Shown piece by piece: positions 11,146 to 22,200 of a stretch of 64,000 bases of DNA. A program made the translations under genes and the position numbers. Source of the stretch: Agrypnia vestita (taxonomy: Eukaryota > Arthropoda > Insecta > Trichoptera > Phryganeidae); NCBI GenBank assembly GCA_016648135.1, contig JADDOH010002088.1:124001-188000 (forward strand). Direction: 5' to 3'. Each line of letters starts with the position of its first letter. Within the stretch, counting starts at the first letter, position 1. The notes below the pieces were generated by a model, which saw nothing but the letters and a program-made list of their open reading frames with translations, was not told where the DNA came from and made no database searches.

Positions 11146-11613
11146 TTAAATATTGTATAAACCAAGTATGATTTGAGGTTCGAGAGTCTTTACAATAACA
11201 AAGTCAATGGGCCTAACCTTGCGGCACACGGTCACTGGAATACGAGCGACTGCAAGTGCCGGTAGAGGCTTTCCATCCGCCTCCGCCACTTTTACACTGG
11301 CTTGATCCAGCTGGTAAGGGGCGGACAGATTGTGAGAAAAGTAGCTGGCCAACATGCAAGATACAGTGGCTCCAGAATCTAAAAGTGTGCTGCAGCTAGT
11401 GCCCGCAATCTCAATATTCATAAAAGGGTGCGGATCGTTATTCTTGACAAATACTAAATACTTACTTTTGCAAGTAAGAAAAAATGTTTTTACAAAATCT
11501 AAATGCTGTTTAAATGCTACAGGGTCCGAGAAGTTCCTGTAGCCGGCGACTAGTTTTTTTGTTTCGATCCTTGAGATCCATTCCTCTGGTTGGTTTTTGC
11601 ACAGGTTCTGCAA
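11146..11613 (-). pseudogene. Ty3/gypsy-type aspartic protease, truncated pol start
   Basis: The frame holds a retroviral-type protease active site, STLLDSGATVS, and ends near the second conserved block (ILGL). The reading frame stops right there, so reverse transcriptase and everything downstream are missing or replaced by the R1-like relic. It overlaps the end of gag and is in the -1 frame relative to it. The overlap contains the frameshift signal annotated at 11516-11559. In the intact family the enzyme cleaves the Gag-Pol precursor. This copy is incomplete. Confidence 0.82.
11516..11559 (-). promoter_or_regulatory. -1 programmed ribosomal frameshift signal (gag/pol junction)
   Basis: On the minus strand the gag frame ends CAA AAA AAC TAG. 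The heptamer A-AAA-AAC (11553-11559) fits X-XXY-YYZ in the gag frame and sits directly on the stop codon. Nine nucleotides later an 8-bp perfect stem (GCTACAGG at 11536-11543 with CCTGTAGC at 11516-11523) closes a 12-nt loop. A slip of -1 enters the protease frame. Heptamer, spacer and stem have the known geometry of such signals. Activity is inferred. Confidence 0.78.
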
Positions 11614-12398
11614 TCCCTAGTGAGAGTATCACGGGCTCCACATTTGAAGCACAGGATGCCCTTGACATTGCCGCAGCTCCGATAACCATGGCCTTTCCTT
11701 TTACACTTCAGGCAGATCATCTCGCGCCCCGGTTCCACTGGAGGCTGTACTTCTAGAGCTGCCACTCTCTTGGGAGTTGGGAGTTCGGCGAGCCCCAAAC
11801 TCTGGAGGCGCATGCCCTCAGCCACCAGCTTCTCCAAATCGTTGTTTCCCACCAAAGATACAAGATTAATGTATTCCCGCCGGAGATCCCTGGTGATGAG
11901 ACGAAATAGCAGGCCCTCCTCGAAAGGGTTGGACAACTGCCCAGAGAGATTCTTCATTGTATCGATATAGTCGGCGATGGATTCTTTCTGACCTTGTCTT
12001 CGGCGACGTAGTTCTAGTTCTATAGCCAGGTCTCTGTCTGGCTTGCCGAAACGGGTTACGAGAGAGCTCTTCAGTTTCTCCCAATATACAAATTTTCCCA
12101 TGAGCGGCCGGTACCTGATGTACGCGGCATCCACCAATAGGTCGGAGAAAGATCGAACTAACAGTCCTTCGGAGATTCTTCGAGAATACCGGAGAACTTC
12201 CACTCTATCTTCGAACTCGTGTACGTCTGTTTTCCCATTGTACCGCAAGTTTCAAGAAGATAGGCCCGACGATGCCTAGTTAATGGATTCCGGACACGGC
12301 GAAGCGGTCACAATCGGCGGCGCCCCATACATCGTGCTTTGGTCATCCACGTTGTGGAATTCCTTCAGCGGCGAAGACGTTTCCGCATTCAAAGCCAT
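11550..12398 (-). pseudogene. Ty3/gypsy-like Gag with two zinc knuckles, N-terminus broken
   Basis: The open part (12248-11550) has a capsid-like region (FVYWEKLKSSLVTRFG, then ESIADYIDTMKNLSGQLS) followed by two CCHC-type knuckles: CLKCKRKGHGYRSC and CFKCGARDTLTRDC, the second lacking the usual His. In-frame coding extends upstream to an ATG near 12398, but two stops (a TAG and a TGA, about 12247-12285) interrupt it. Gag normally packages the element's RNA. The nonsense codons show this copy is dead. Orientation puts the missing pol to the left. Confidence 0.85.
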
Positions 12399-12751
12399 TT
12401 TTCAAAGTCAGAAAAGCAGAGGGAAGAAGAGAAAACTTGAAATCGCTCGGAGGAAACCGTATTCAACAGGACGCACCGCAAGTAAGAAATCGCAAAGAAA
12501 AAATATATTGCGCGAAATTACAAATTGTAGCAATAGAATTGTAAAAGATGTTGTGCGAAGTAACACTAGCTTTATATAATGTTGCGCAAAATGACGAATT
12601 GTAAAGATAGGATTCTATAAAAGATGTTACATGAATAGAATTCTATAGTTTTCACCTGGCATAGGACCTTTCGAAGAAGCACGCTAAATTTACTCGTCTA
12701 TTACACAAATCTCGCAGCCTTAAAAATACACGGTTTTTTTCTCGACTTGAC
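12399..12751. other. No gene seen; likely leader of the gypsy relic
   Basis: This stretch lies upstream (minus strand) of the gag start. It has A/T-rich words such as AAGATGTTGTGCGAAG and no second LTR that I could match to 8391-9348. Confidence 0.3.
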
Positions 12752-14085
12752 TATAGTCCGTCCAACTTATCTGGAGAATAAAGGAGGGCGTCCCAATCGT
12801 TGTAGTACTGCCCATAGTCTAAAAATTATCTCATTTGTAGGGAATTTTATGCGAATTCGTTTTTTCTTAAACAAGTTATTATTAAGAAGGTATACGACAC
12901 GATAAAAAACAAAAAATGTAAACTAACGTACAAATAAATTCATAAAAATATACATTCGTAAAATACACAACGTCACAAAATGGCGTTTTTTCAAAATCAA
13001 AGAAAAATACAATTTTCAGGAAAAAAAAACAAACAATAATAATTCTTTTAGGCCGGCGCCACACTTCCGCCGCGTTTCTTCCGTTGCGCCAAATCAAATC
13101 AAAGCAAATAGATCGACCGATCATCCGCGTAGTGTGTTTAATAAGCGCACATTGTATGGAAAGAAATGTAGCGATGTTCCATGACAGAAGAGACGCGGCG
13201 GAAGATCCGCGCAGTGTGGCGCCGGTTTTATTCGGTGCCTCATACCTAATGATCATGACCACCATGTTTAACTCAGTAACACCTAAGGATATCAATCGGT
13301 TTAGGGCCGTCGTATCAAATTGGTTTATAGTAATCTTTCGTTCAAAGCATAGATATTTTGCATTTTCCACCGATCAAACAACTCGCTCTCGTAAAAGTCT
13401 ATGCTTTAAATGAACTATTGCTATAAAGTAAGTTGATGCAACCAGTCTTTAATGTGCATAAATAAAAAAGTTTATTTTTGAAAAAAGATGTTTATACAAA
13501 TGAACTCGTTAATGAATTTTGTAATAAAAAGTATAAATAATAAAAATTCTATGTAAAAAATTATCGAATAAAATATGTTCTAAAACTTTTCTCATCTTAC
13601 GGCTTCTAATTCAATTTTTCCACTTATCCTTGTTCTTTTTTTTCCGGTGTAGATATTTTAATGCCCATTTCCACGGCCACTTTACCTTCTTTAACTATTT
13701 TGTAAATTGCCGATTCAGAAATACCTGAAGAAATTGTATAATAGTAAAATAAAAAACTAAGTATGGGAAAATCATTATAACTGCATGGCAGCACTAACCT
13801 GAAGTGGCGGCAATAAGTCTATGAACAAAATCAAACGGTATAATTGGGGCTTTTAGACGTTGTTCCTCTTCAAAAAACGTGTGCATTTTCAAGATTATTT
13901 CCCGAACACCGCTTTTGATGGTTTTTGGCATGGTGACAATCTAAAATTTTCTTAAAAACCTATCGAAACAGTCGTGAACCCCTCTGTAAACAAAGTCTGT
14001 CAAAGGTCTGTCAGCTGTAGATAATCCAATATGGCGTCGTTAGTTCCAAATTTGGCCATTCTTCAGATAAGTTAGACGGACTATA
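12752..14085 (-). mobile_element. Family A element, copy 1 (Tc1/mariner-like, non-autonomous, 1.33 kb)
   Basis: The ends are TATAGTCCGTCCAACTTATC and, inverted, TATAGTCCGTCTAACTTATC, consistent with a TA target duplication. The right half carries, on the minus strand, the first two exons of a transposase (exon 1 at 13799-13931, exon 2 from 13724 leftwards). Exon 2 is frameshifted in an A-run (8 instead of 9 A). The left half holds two nested palindromic miniatures (families F and G). The last 16 bp are duplicated (14086-14101). Confidence 0.88.
13053..13226. repeat. Family F palindromic miniature nested in family A copy 1
   Basis: The arms are GGCGCCACACT... and its complement ...AGTGTGGCGCC, with CGCGGCGGAAGATCCGCGC just inside. 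The same block lies in the other family A copies (about 14456-14636 and 18874-19054) and independently at 60612-60757. Family F therefore moved on its own. Confidence 0.75.
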
Positions 14086-14101
14086 AGTTAGACGGACTAT
14101 A

Positions 14102-14164
14102 CGGAGATTTCTGTATTTTCTACGTTGGTAGTCTAAGATATTTTCTCTTTTTTAATAGCGCAGC
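14102..14164. other. 63-bp spacer between family A copies 1 and 2
   Basis: The two 1.3-kb copies lie head to tail with only this short spacer. They are independent insertions or a tandem duplication. Confidence 0.5.
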
Positions 14165-15481
14165 TATAGTCCGTCCAACTTATCTGGAGAATAAAGGAGG
14201 GCGTCCCAATCGTTGTGGTATTGCCCATAGTGTAAAAATTATCTAATTTGTAGGGAATTTTATACAAATTCGTTTTTTCTTAAACAAGTTATTAAGCAGT
14301 ATACGATAAAAAACAAAAAATGTAAACCTACGTACAAATAAATTTATCAAAATATACATTCGTAAAATACACAACGTCACAAAATGGCGTTTTTTCAAAA
14401 TCAAAGAAAAATACAATTTTCAGGAAAAAAAACAAACAATAATAATTCTTTTAGGCTGGCGCCACATTACGCAGATCTTCCGCCGCGTTTTTTCCATTGC
14501 GCCAAATCGGCAAAGCAAATAGATCGACCGATCATCCGCGTAGTGTGTTTAATAAGCGCATATTGTATGGAAAGAAATGTAGCGATGTTCCACGACGGAA
14601 GAGGCGCGGCGGAAGATCCGCGCAGTGTGGCGCCGGTTTTATTCGGTGTCTCATACCTAATGATCATGACCACCATGTTTAACTCAGTAACACCTAAGGA
14701 TATCAATCGGTTTAGGGCCGTTGTATCAACTTGGTTTATAGTAATCTTTCGTTCAAAGCATAGATATTTTGCATTTTCCACCGATCAAACGACTCGCTCT
14801 CGAAAAAATCTATGCTTTAAATGAACTATTGCTATAAAGTAAGTTGATGCAACCAGTCTTTAATGTGCATAAATAAAAAAGTTTATTTTTGAAAAAAGAT
14901 GTTTATACAAATGAACTCGTTAATGAATTATGTAATAAAAAGTATAAATAATAAAAATTCTATGTAAAAAATTATCGAATAAAATATGTTCTAAAACTTT
15001 TCTCATCTTACGGCTTCTAATTCAATTTTTCCACTTATCCTTGTTCTTTTTTCCGGGTGTAGATATTTTAATGCCCATTTCCACGGCCACTTTACCTTCT
15101 TTAACTATTTTGTAAATTGCCGATTCAGAAATTGTATAATAGTAAATAAAAAACTAAGTATGGGAAAATCATTATAATTGCATGGCAGCATTAACCTAAG
15201 TGGCGGCAATAAGTCTATGAACAAAATCAAACGGTATAATTGGAGCTTTTAGACGTTGTTCCTCTTCAAAAAACGTGTGCATTTTGAAGATTATTTCCCG
15301 AACACCGCTTTTAATGGTTTTTGGCATGGTGACAATCTAAAATGTTCTTAAAAAACTATCGAAACAGTCGTGAACCTCTCTGTAAACAAAGTCTGTCAAA
15401 GGTCCGTCAGCTGTAGATAATCCAATATGGCGTCGTTAGTTCCAAATTTGGCCATTCTTCAGATAAGTTAGACGGACTATA
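14165..15481 (-). mobile_element. Family A element, copy 2 (1.32 kb)
   Basis: It has the same ends and internal order as copy 1, including nested families F (14456-14636) and G (about 14716-14852, arms GTTGTATCAACTTGGTTTAT and its approximate complement). The minus-strand transposase exons are present, but exon 2 has lost three bases in the A-run and a deletion removes the intron acceptor region, so the mini-gene is broken. Confidence 0.88.
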
Positions 15482-15560
15482 TGTCTATGGAGCAAATTTC
15501 TTAGGCGAGATAAATGAAGAATTGACATGAAGTTAAGTACAGAAAAGCATGAAACAAAAC

Positions 15561-15662
15561 TTCTAGCCGTAGGACAAATTACGGCTAGAATTTTAAATAG
15601 GAAAAAAAAAACAGAAACGTCAAAAATAAAACTTCTAGCCGTAGGACGAATTACGGCTAGAA
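15561..15662. repeat. Two copies of an 11-bp perfect hairpin
   Basis: TTCTAGCCGTA and TACGGCTAGAA face each other across 8 nt at 15561-15590, and again at 15633-15662 with one loop change (GGACAAAT versus GGACGAAT). Flanking AAAAC.../...TTTTA extends the pairing. They are separated by an A-rich 42 bp. This could be the two ends or a duplication of a tiny element. No gene is adjacent. Confidence 0.75.
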
Positions 15663-15807
15663 TTTTAAATCAACTTTTTCTTAAGATAAGGATTATTTAA
15701 TTAATATTTGTTTCCCAGAATCTTTATTAATGCACAGCTTTTTTGCTTGTATGCACTGCACGCCACTGCATATATGCTATTGTTATATGTATATTAAGTT
15801 TATTGCT

Positions 15808-16050
15808 ACTAAAGACGTATCGTATAGGTTGGGACAGTGAATGGCTTGATCGAGCGACCGTGCTGCTTCGCAACGGTTTATACGACCGGTGCGGAGCAGC
15901 ACGGTCCTGCTTGTTAGTAGAAAAAAATGTAAACCTGGAGACGATTGAGTAGGACTGATATGGAAGCTTTTGCTCTTAGAACGGTTCTGAGTAAGCGGTG
16001 GGTGCCATTCACTGGACCCGATACGATGCACATCTCGTAGGCCTGAATTC
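15808..16050. repeat. Small inverted-repeat element (about 240 bp)
   Basis: The outer arms (CGTATCGTAT...CAGTGAATGGC and its complement GCCATTCACTGGACCCGATACG) enclose a GC-rich inner hairpin (GACCGTGCTGCTTCGCA facing TGCGGAGCAGCACGGTC at 15857-15913). It is non-coding and MITE-like. No clear target duplication was seen. Confidence 0.6.
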
Positions 16051-16089
16051 ATTGTTCGTATTAGATACACTATATATACGATTTAATTA

Positions 16090-16475
16090 ATTAGAATTCT
16101 TAAATATGAGGTATAATTTTTGAATATTTTTATATTAATGACAGTGAAATTTTATTTGTACGCATGTAAAATTTAATTAAAATAATCGATGTTTCAATGG
16201 TTTTATGGATACTGCAATATAGGAAACAGAACGTTTAATTTTTGTCTTTTTTAAAACGATATATTTAGCAGCTTGTCGAAAAATATTAATGTCTGAATAA
16301 CACCACTTATTTTTCAAACTTTATACAATCAATTTGTAAATAAAATATATGGTCTTTATTTGAAAATATACGAGATTAGTGTACCAAAGATAACTCTATT
16401 GCATGAAAACTAAAATAGTGTTTCTATCATCTATCATAATAAAATTGATTAAAAGCCTGTTTAGCTATGGGTTTT
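16090..16475 (+). repeat. Dispersed repeat, family E, copy 1
   Basis: About 380 bp match the minus strand of 39845-40235. Shared words include TATTAATGACAGTGAAATTT, GCATGTAAAATTTAATTAAA and GTGTACCAAAGATAACTCTA. It is AT-rich and non-coding; its class is unknown. Confidence 0.72.
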
Positions 16476-16744
16476 GCAAAATGATTTAATAAGTTTACGT
16501 TAAATTTAGCAAATCGAGAGCAAATACGAAAACCGTGTACTGGGGCCTCTTAAATGTTTTGAAGTTGCAAAGACGTATTTGCCGCAACTCACAAGTTGAA
16601 TTTTTTTGTTTTTTTTCTTCTGATTGAATCGATAGATATACTATCATCAGAGAACATGCTTGTAAAATGACTCTAATATTAAATGGAAATTACAAATCGA
16701 TAAAACTGTAGAAAGAACAAGAAAACTCATATATGTAATTATTA

Positions 16745-17610
16745 ACATATTCATCATCATCATCGTCTTCTTCCCCTTTTCCTAGTAGGGTCGGGGGCCC
16801 AAAGACTCAACAAAGTGCTTCCAAGATCCCCTGTCTTGCGCTGCTTCTGCTCGAGTCAACCAGTCCAGACCCATTCTGTTTTCAATTACATTTTTTTGTT
16901 GTCTCTCCCAGCTTAATCTGGGTCGACCCACCGGCCATCTTTCGTCCGGGGTTGCCAAGAGGATTCTTCTTGGTAATCGTTCCTCTGGCATTCTGAGCAC
17001 ATGTCCAAGCCACCTCAGTTGTGATTTTTCTATGTTTAGGAGTAGGGGCTCTGTGCCGAGTGTGTGCCTTATGTCGGCACTTTTCACTCTGTCCATCAGT
17101 GTGACTCCCGCTACCCCCCTTAAAAAACTCATCTCAGTAGTCTGGACCCTTGATCTCACTCTCTCCGTCAAATCCAAATTTGATGGCGATATATTAGAGT
17201 AGGCCTGTACACAGATTTGAAAACAGTCAGTTTTGCCTTGACAGTAAGCTCGGATTTTCTTATCACCGCACTATATAAAGAGCGTAGAACGCCGGCTGCA
17301 GCTCCGATTCTTCTATCTATTTCACTTTCCTGCCTCCCGTCGCTATAAAATTCCACCCCAAGGTATTTGAATTTTTCGACTTGCTTCAGCTGGGTCCCTT
17401 GTATGCTGATCGAGCACTGCTCTTGGTCTCTTCCTACGACCGTAACCTCTGTTTTGGCAGTACTAATCTTAATCCCTACTTGAGTGCACTCTTCATTGAA
17501 AGAATTTATCCACTCTGCAGGTTCTCCTTTGTGGGCGCCAGCCTCGCTATATCATCCGCGAAGAGTAAATAGTCTATTTTGTGCATGTTACACTGTGCCA
17601 ATTCCTCTGG
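16745..17610 (-). pseudogene. Non-LTR retrotransposon reverse transcriptase, 5'-truncated
   Basis: On the minus strand the catalytic FADD box (YLFADDIARLAP) lies near 17545-17580. It is followed by a thumb/connection-like region (SELTVKAKLTVFKSVYRPTL, near 17190-17260) and the C-terminal block ERVRSRVQTTEMSFLRGVAG...LRWLGHVLRMP...VGRPRLSW (16782-17177). Stops and frameshifts separate the pieces. A (GATGATG)-type tail follows the stop, at 16751-16766 on the plus strand as CATCATCATCATCGTC, as expected of a LINE 3' end. Wording and tail resemble the small 3' fragment at 37409-37512. Confidence 0.85.
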
Positions 17611-17732
17611 TTTTTAAGATTTGTGGCAAGTAAATCATAAAATAACCTTAATTCGCGCACTTTACCGCCGCGGAGGAGCGGGCGGCCACCGCGGACGACC
17701 AAACGTCAAATATTCAAATAAGAAATATCCTA

Positions 17733-18200
17733 GGAATAAAATTGTTAAAGATACTATATTACGCTCTAGTCCAGTCAGTTCTACAATATGGTATTATCTC
17801 ATGGGGTAGTGCATTCAAAACTACATTGAAATCTTTAGAAGTTGCCCAGAAATTGATTATAAAGATCATTCTTAAAAAACCTAATGATTATCCGACAATA
17901 GACCTCTTTAATATATTGCAAGCAATCTTTACAAAATATCTACAAGTAAAATTGCATATTTGAACTATATAAAGGTTTTCATAGTGATAACGAGCTGACC
18001 CAAAGAGTGTCAAGTAGCAGAAATGTAACACTTGGTAAATTACATATCTCTGTGATACATACTACAACTGCTCAGCATCACTACACATTCAGAGGTGTGA
18101 AATGGTTCAATGAATTGCCTGTTGAAATGAGGACTGAAAAAAATATGAGGCATTTAAAAAAACGTGAAAAAATACCTTCAGAAATAATTAAAATTTTATT
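17733..18200 (+). pseudogene. Second non-LTR retrotransposon 3' coding fragment
   Basis: Coding remains read VKILYYALVQSVLQYGIISWG-like in the first frame (17742-17963), a common reverse-transcriptase C-terminal motif. A shifted frame then gives SSSRNVTLGKLHIS...YTFRGVKWFNELP (18007-18170), the usual tail with a WFNELP box. It is on the opposite strand to the neighbouring LINE at 16745-17610 and belongs to a different family. Confidence 0.75.
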
Positions 18201-19273
18201 TTATTATATATGTCTATTATTTACATATTACACTTACTTTTTATTATTAATTAATTATTACTTTACTTATTATTATATATATGTACCTATTACTTACTAA
18301 TTATAACTAAATATATATATTGATGAATATGTATCTTTTATCATATAATTCTCTGTAAATGTAAAATGTAATGATACTCCTCTCCTACATACGTGTCTAT
18401 GCAGTCTATTTCACTCATGTAGAAGTGAAAAATCCATCATAAGTAACTGGCTCTATCTTGTAAAAAAATAATGTATTTGTAAAAATTTAAAAAATATATA
18501 TAGAGCGAAATTCGAAATATTTCTGCTTTGCCACTTTCGCCAGGCAGCCATAGAATATAGAAAAGAGAATCAGGTATAGTCCGTCCAACTTATCTCTCCA
18601 GAATAAAGGAGGGCGTCCCAATCGTTGTGGTACTGCCCATAGTCTAAAAATTATCTCATTTGTAGGGAATTTAATGCAAATTCGTTTTTTCTTAAACAAG
18701 TTATTAAGCAGTATACGACACGATAAAAAACAAAAAATGTAAACTAACGTACAAATAAATTTATAAAAATATACATTCGTAAAATACACAATGTCACAAA
18801 ATGGCGTTTTTTCAAAATCAAAGAAAAATACAATTTTCAGGAAAAAAAACAAATAATAATAATTTTTTTAGGCCGGCACCATATTACGCAGATCTTCCGC
18901 CGCGTTTTTTCCGTTGCGCCAAATCGGCAAAGCAAATAGATTGACCGATCATCCGCGTAGTGTGTTTAATAAGCGCATATTGTATGGAAAGAAATGTAGC
19001 GATGTTCCACGACAGAAGAGACGCGGCGGAAGATCCGCGCAGTGTGGCGCTGGTTTTATTCGGTGTCTACACCTAATGATCATGACCACCATGTTTAACT
19101 CAGTAACACCTAAGGATATCAATCGGTTTAGGACCGTTGTATCAACTTGGTTTATAGTAATCTTTCGTTCAAAGCATAGATATTTTGCATTTTCCACCGA
19201 TCAAACAACTCGCTCTCGTAAAAATCTATGCTTTAAATGAACTATTGCTATAAACTAAGTTGATGCAACCAGT

Positions 19274-22200
19274 TGATATACCAGAGTCGGGGGGGTAATA
19301 AGGTCTGAGGTGCCAGAGGTGATATAAAATCACGGTGTAGTAAACCGGCCGGGAGATCTCAGATCTACGTATGCCGGCGGTTACGCCCTCCCCTAGGTAC
19401 AATCAAAACGTCAGGTGACTGACTAGGACACTGATATCTCGAGGCGGGTGAAGGGATAGAAAAATAATGAAATCGAAACAATTTTACAAGTCTCTATATT
19501 GGGCACTGTAGCAAATTAAATTACATGAAACATTAATCCTAACTTACATACGACGCAGCAAAGTGGTTACTAAATTAAAAATTACATGAACCCTAATTTA
19601 GAGGGAGAGGACAAAATTATAAACAAAGAAAGAAAAAAGACAAAACACATAAAAAATCTGATCTTACTGCTAAAATGATGGTGACGAGATTAAATTAACA
19701 CTTCGGTAGAACCAGGTGGGCGGAGAAAAAGTCTTTAGATCGGGGTAACCTGTTTCGGAGAGTTCGGCAGGTGTCTTCTTCGTGCTGCTTCGTGGTGGGC
19801 GGCGGCTTCTGGCGTCGGCGTCGTCCTCTGACTGTGCAGGCTACGTCGGCGGCTTCTGACGTCGGCGTCGTCCTCTGACTGTGCAGGCTACGTCGGCGGC
19901 TTCTGACGTCGGCGTCGTGGCGGTCGGCAGCGGGGCGTCGCTTCTTTTGTCACTGGGCGTCGCGGCGGTACACTGTGCGTCGCGGTTTCTGATACGTCGT
20001 TTCTGGCGTCGCGATGCCGATTCGGTGGTCGCTACCGTTCGGACTTACTTTCTTCGAGAGTTACCAGGGTATTCGGCCGGACCGATTTTACGGGTCAGGC
20101 TAGAGTTCCTGGTCTCTCCACCTTCAGCTTCTAACTTCAACTCCTAACTCCACCTTCAACTGGTTTCTCGGCGGCTGGCTTCGCCTTATATTCTCTTCTC
20201 GCCGGCCTGAGGCGTGACCGACGGTGGAAAGGGGGCATCCCTTAGCTCCCTATTGGTCCGGATGATGTAGACCGTCTCCCGGTCGGGCCGCTCTTGATCC
20301 ACCCTCGTCGTCCATTGGCTTCCTCTGGGTCCATCCCAGGCCCCGATGGACGTTACTGGTTACGGGACCCGGCGTCGCATATGTTACGCCCCCTATTGTT
20401 CTCCCAGTTTGCGGCTAATCTCGATGCTTTTCTGGTATGTAGGCCTAAACACTGTGTTATTTCACGAACGCTTTGTTCACTGTTCATATCCCTATCCCGT
20501 CACCAAAACACATTGCAAAATGAATTAAACTTAAGGAAAATACTACAGTACAAATTGGCAAAGGCGGAAAATTGAAAACACAAATCCGCATCAACACTTT
20601 ACCCAACATTACCCAAAAATAAAACTGCTTACATATACATACTTAATTAAATCGACACGCCAGACATATTTTTATCGAGCAGTTATTTCTACCATTATTG
20701 ACTAATTACATGGGATTGACGCAGGGTTTCATTAGATCACAGTAAAATTCCTTGAGTATGCATTACAATATTAATCTTATCATTAAGTCGTCGGTTTGAT
20801 TCTTACAGTAGGCCTCCCAATATTTAACGTTATTTATACATTACAACATTACAGGTCAACCCTTATCATTTTACATTGATTATCTTCGATACCTCCACAA
20901 AATCATTATTATTTGTTTTTCTTTTATATATGATACACCGGACGGCATTTAAAATTTACCACTCCGCATATTCTCTTCCTTTATTTTTCTTTTTAATTTT
21001 TTTTCTTTAACAATGACAACATGTACTTGATACTTAGTTTTATTTTTAATTTTAGCTTAAATAAAACAAGCTATCGTACTTCTTAGTTGGACCAAACATA
21101 TTTGTCAATATGTGACATAGAGATACAAAACAAAGGGCTAAAATTATACAGACATCGTGGCATTTCTTAGTGAATCAATTAACATAAAAACTTATTTACA
21201 TGGGATACATGCTTCAAGCGGGTCCCCTAATGTTAATTTTCTGTATACATCTTTGTAATTTCTTTTGGGGATTACAAAGTACATGAATTTGCATCAACGC
21301 CACTTTCCCGAAAGGAATGCTTACATATACTAACATAATCAAATTCGATAAACACTTTTTTTTTTCAAGAAATTATGTTAAACCTTATTACTAGAAGAAA
21401 AATTAAGAAAACTTGGCGTAAATTAATTAATGTAACATTATTTACACCTAAATAATGAAAATTCTTACTTCAACATGTAAGCTGGATTGAATGCAAAACA
21501 TTTTTTTTTTTGGACTTTCATTATACTAATCATTATCTTATCAAATCAGCTTTCTTCCACCCCTGGTATAAGAATATAGGAAAAGAATAAAAATAGAGAA
21601 CACTAAAAAATTATATAAGCCACATTCCACCCGGCAGACAATTGAAAATTTTCCAAACAAGAATTATTTTGAGCTTTATTATTACTAGATTAAAACAACT
21701 ATTTTAAAATAGACCGACAAATTATATTGCTTAAACGAGTAATCAAAACAATAATTGCATGTTTACAGATAGGTTATATACCTACAACCTACAAATTTGT
21801 ATAAAAAAAACACAATATTGGGAGCTTAAATAACTAATGACAAATTAACATTATTCTTAAAAATAATTAAAACTCACAAATCAACATTATTCAACTAGGT
21901 GTAATACATGAAAACATAAGACATGAAAGCCTCGATCTAAAGTAATATTAATGTTTATTCCAACACGGCATTTACTTATTTGCAATTAATTAAACTATTT
22001 TGTTTCAACCCCGTGTGCTAAAATTCATTCTGCAGACAGATTTCAAAAGACTAAAAGGTCGGAATCTTATATCCCGTCAACCGTGTTACATCTTTTCACG
22101 AGATAATATTCTATTACGTTGTATATTACATATTACATCAATATCAAACATAATACAATCAAGTTTTTTTCCTTTTATTCCGATCAATACATTTTTTATT

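Noticed and set aside
12882..14824. 100-160-codon ORFs repeated in family A copies
   Set aside because: They run across nested miniatures F and G in both orientations, change with each copy, and are explained by repeated DNA. Only the HTH exons on the minus strand look like protein.
15561..15662. CRISPR-like repeat pair
   Set aside because: Only two hairpin units, in a eukaryotic genome, with no array or cas genes. No CRISPR was found anywhere.
18487..18852. 121-codon minus-strand ORF
   Set aside because: Phe/Ile/Tyr-rich translation of the AT-rich left end of family A copy 3; the same region is not open in other copies.
19881..20575. Ala/Arg-rich ORFs
   Set aside because: Produced by a 54-bp tandem repeat and GC-rich sequence of the LTR-type element.
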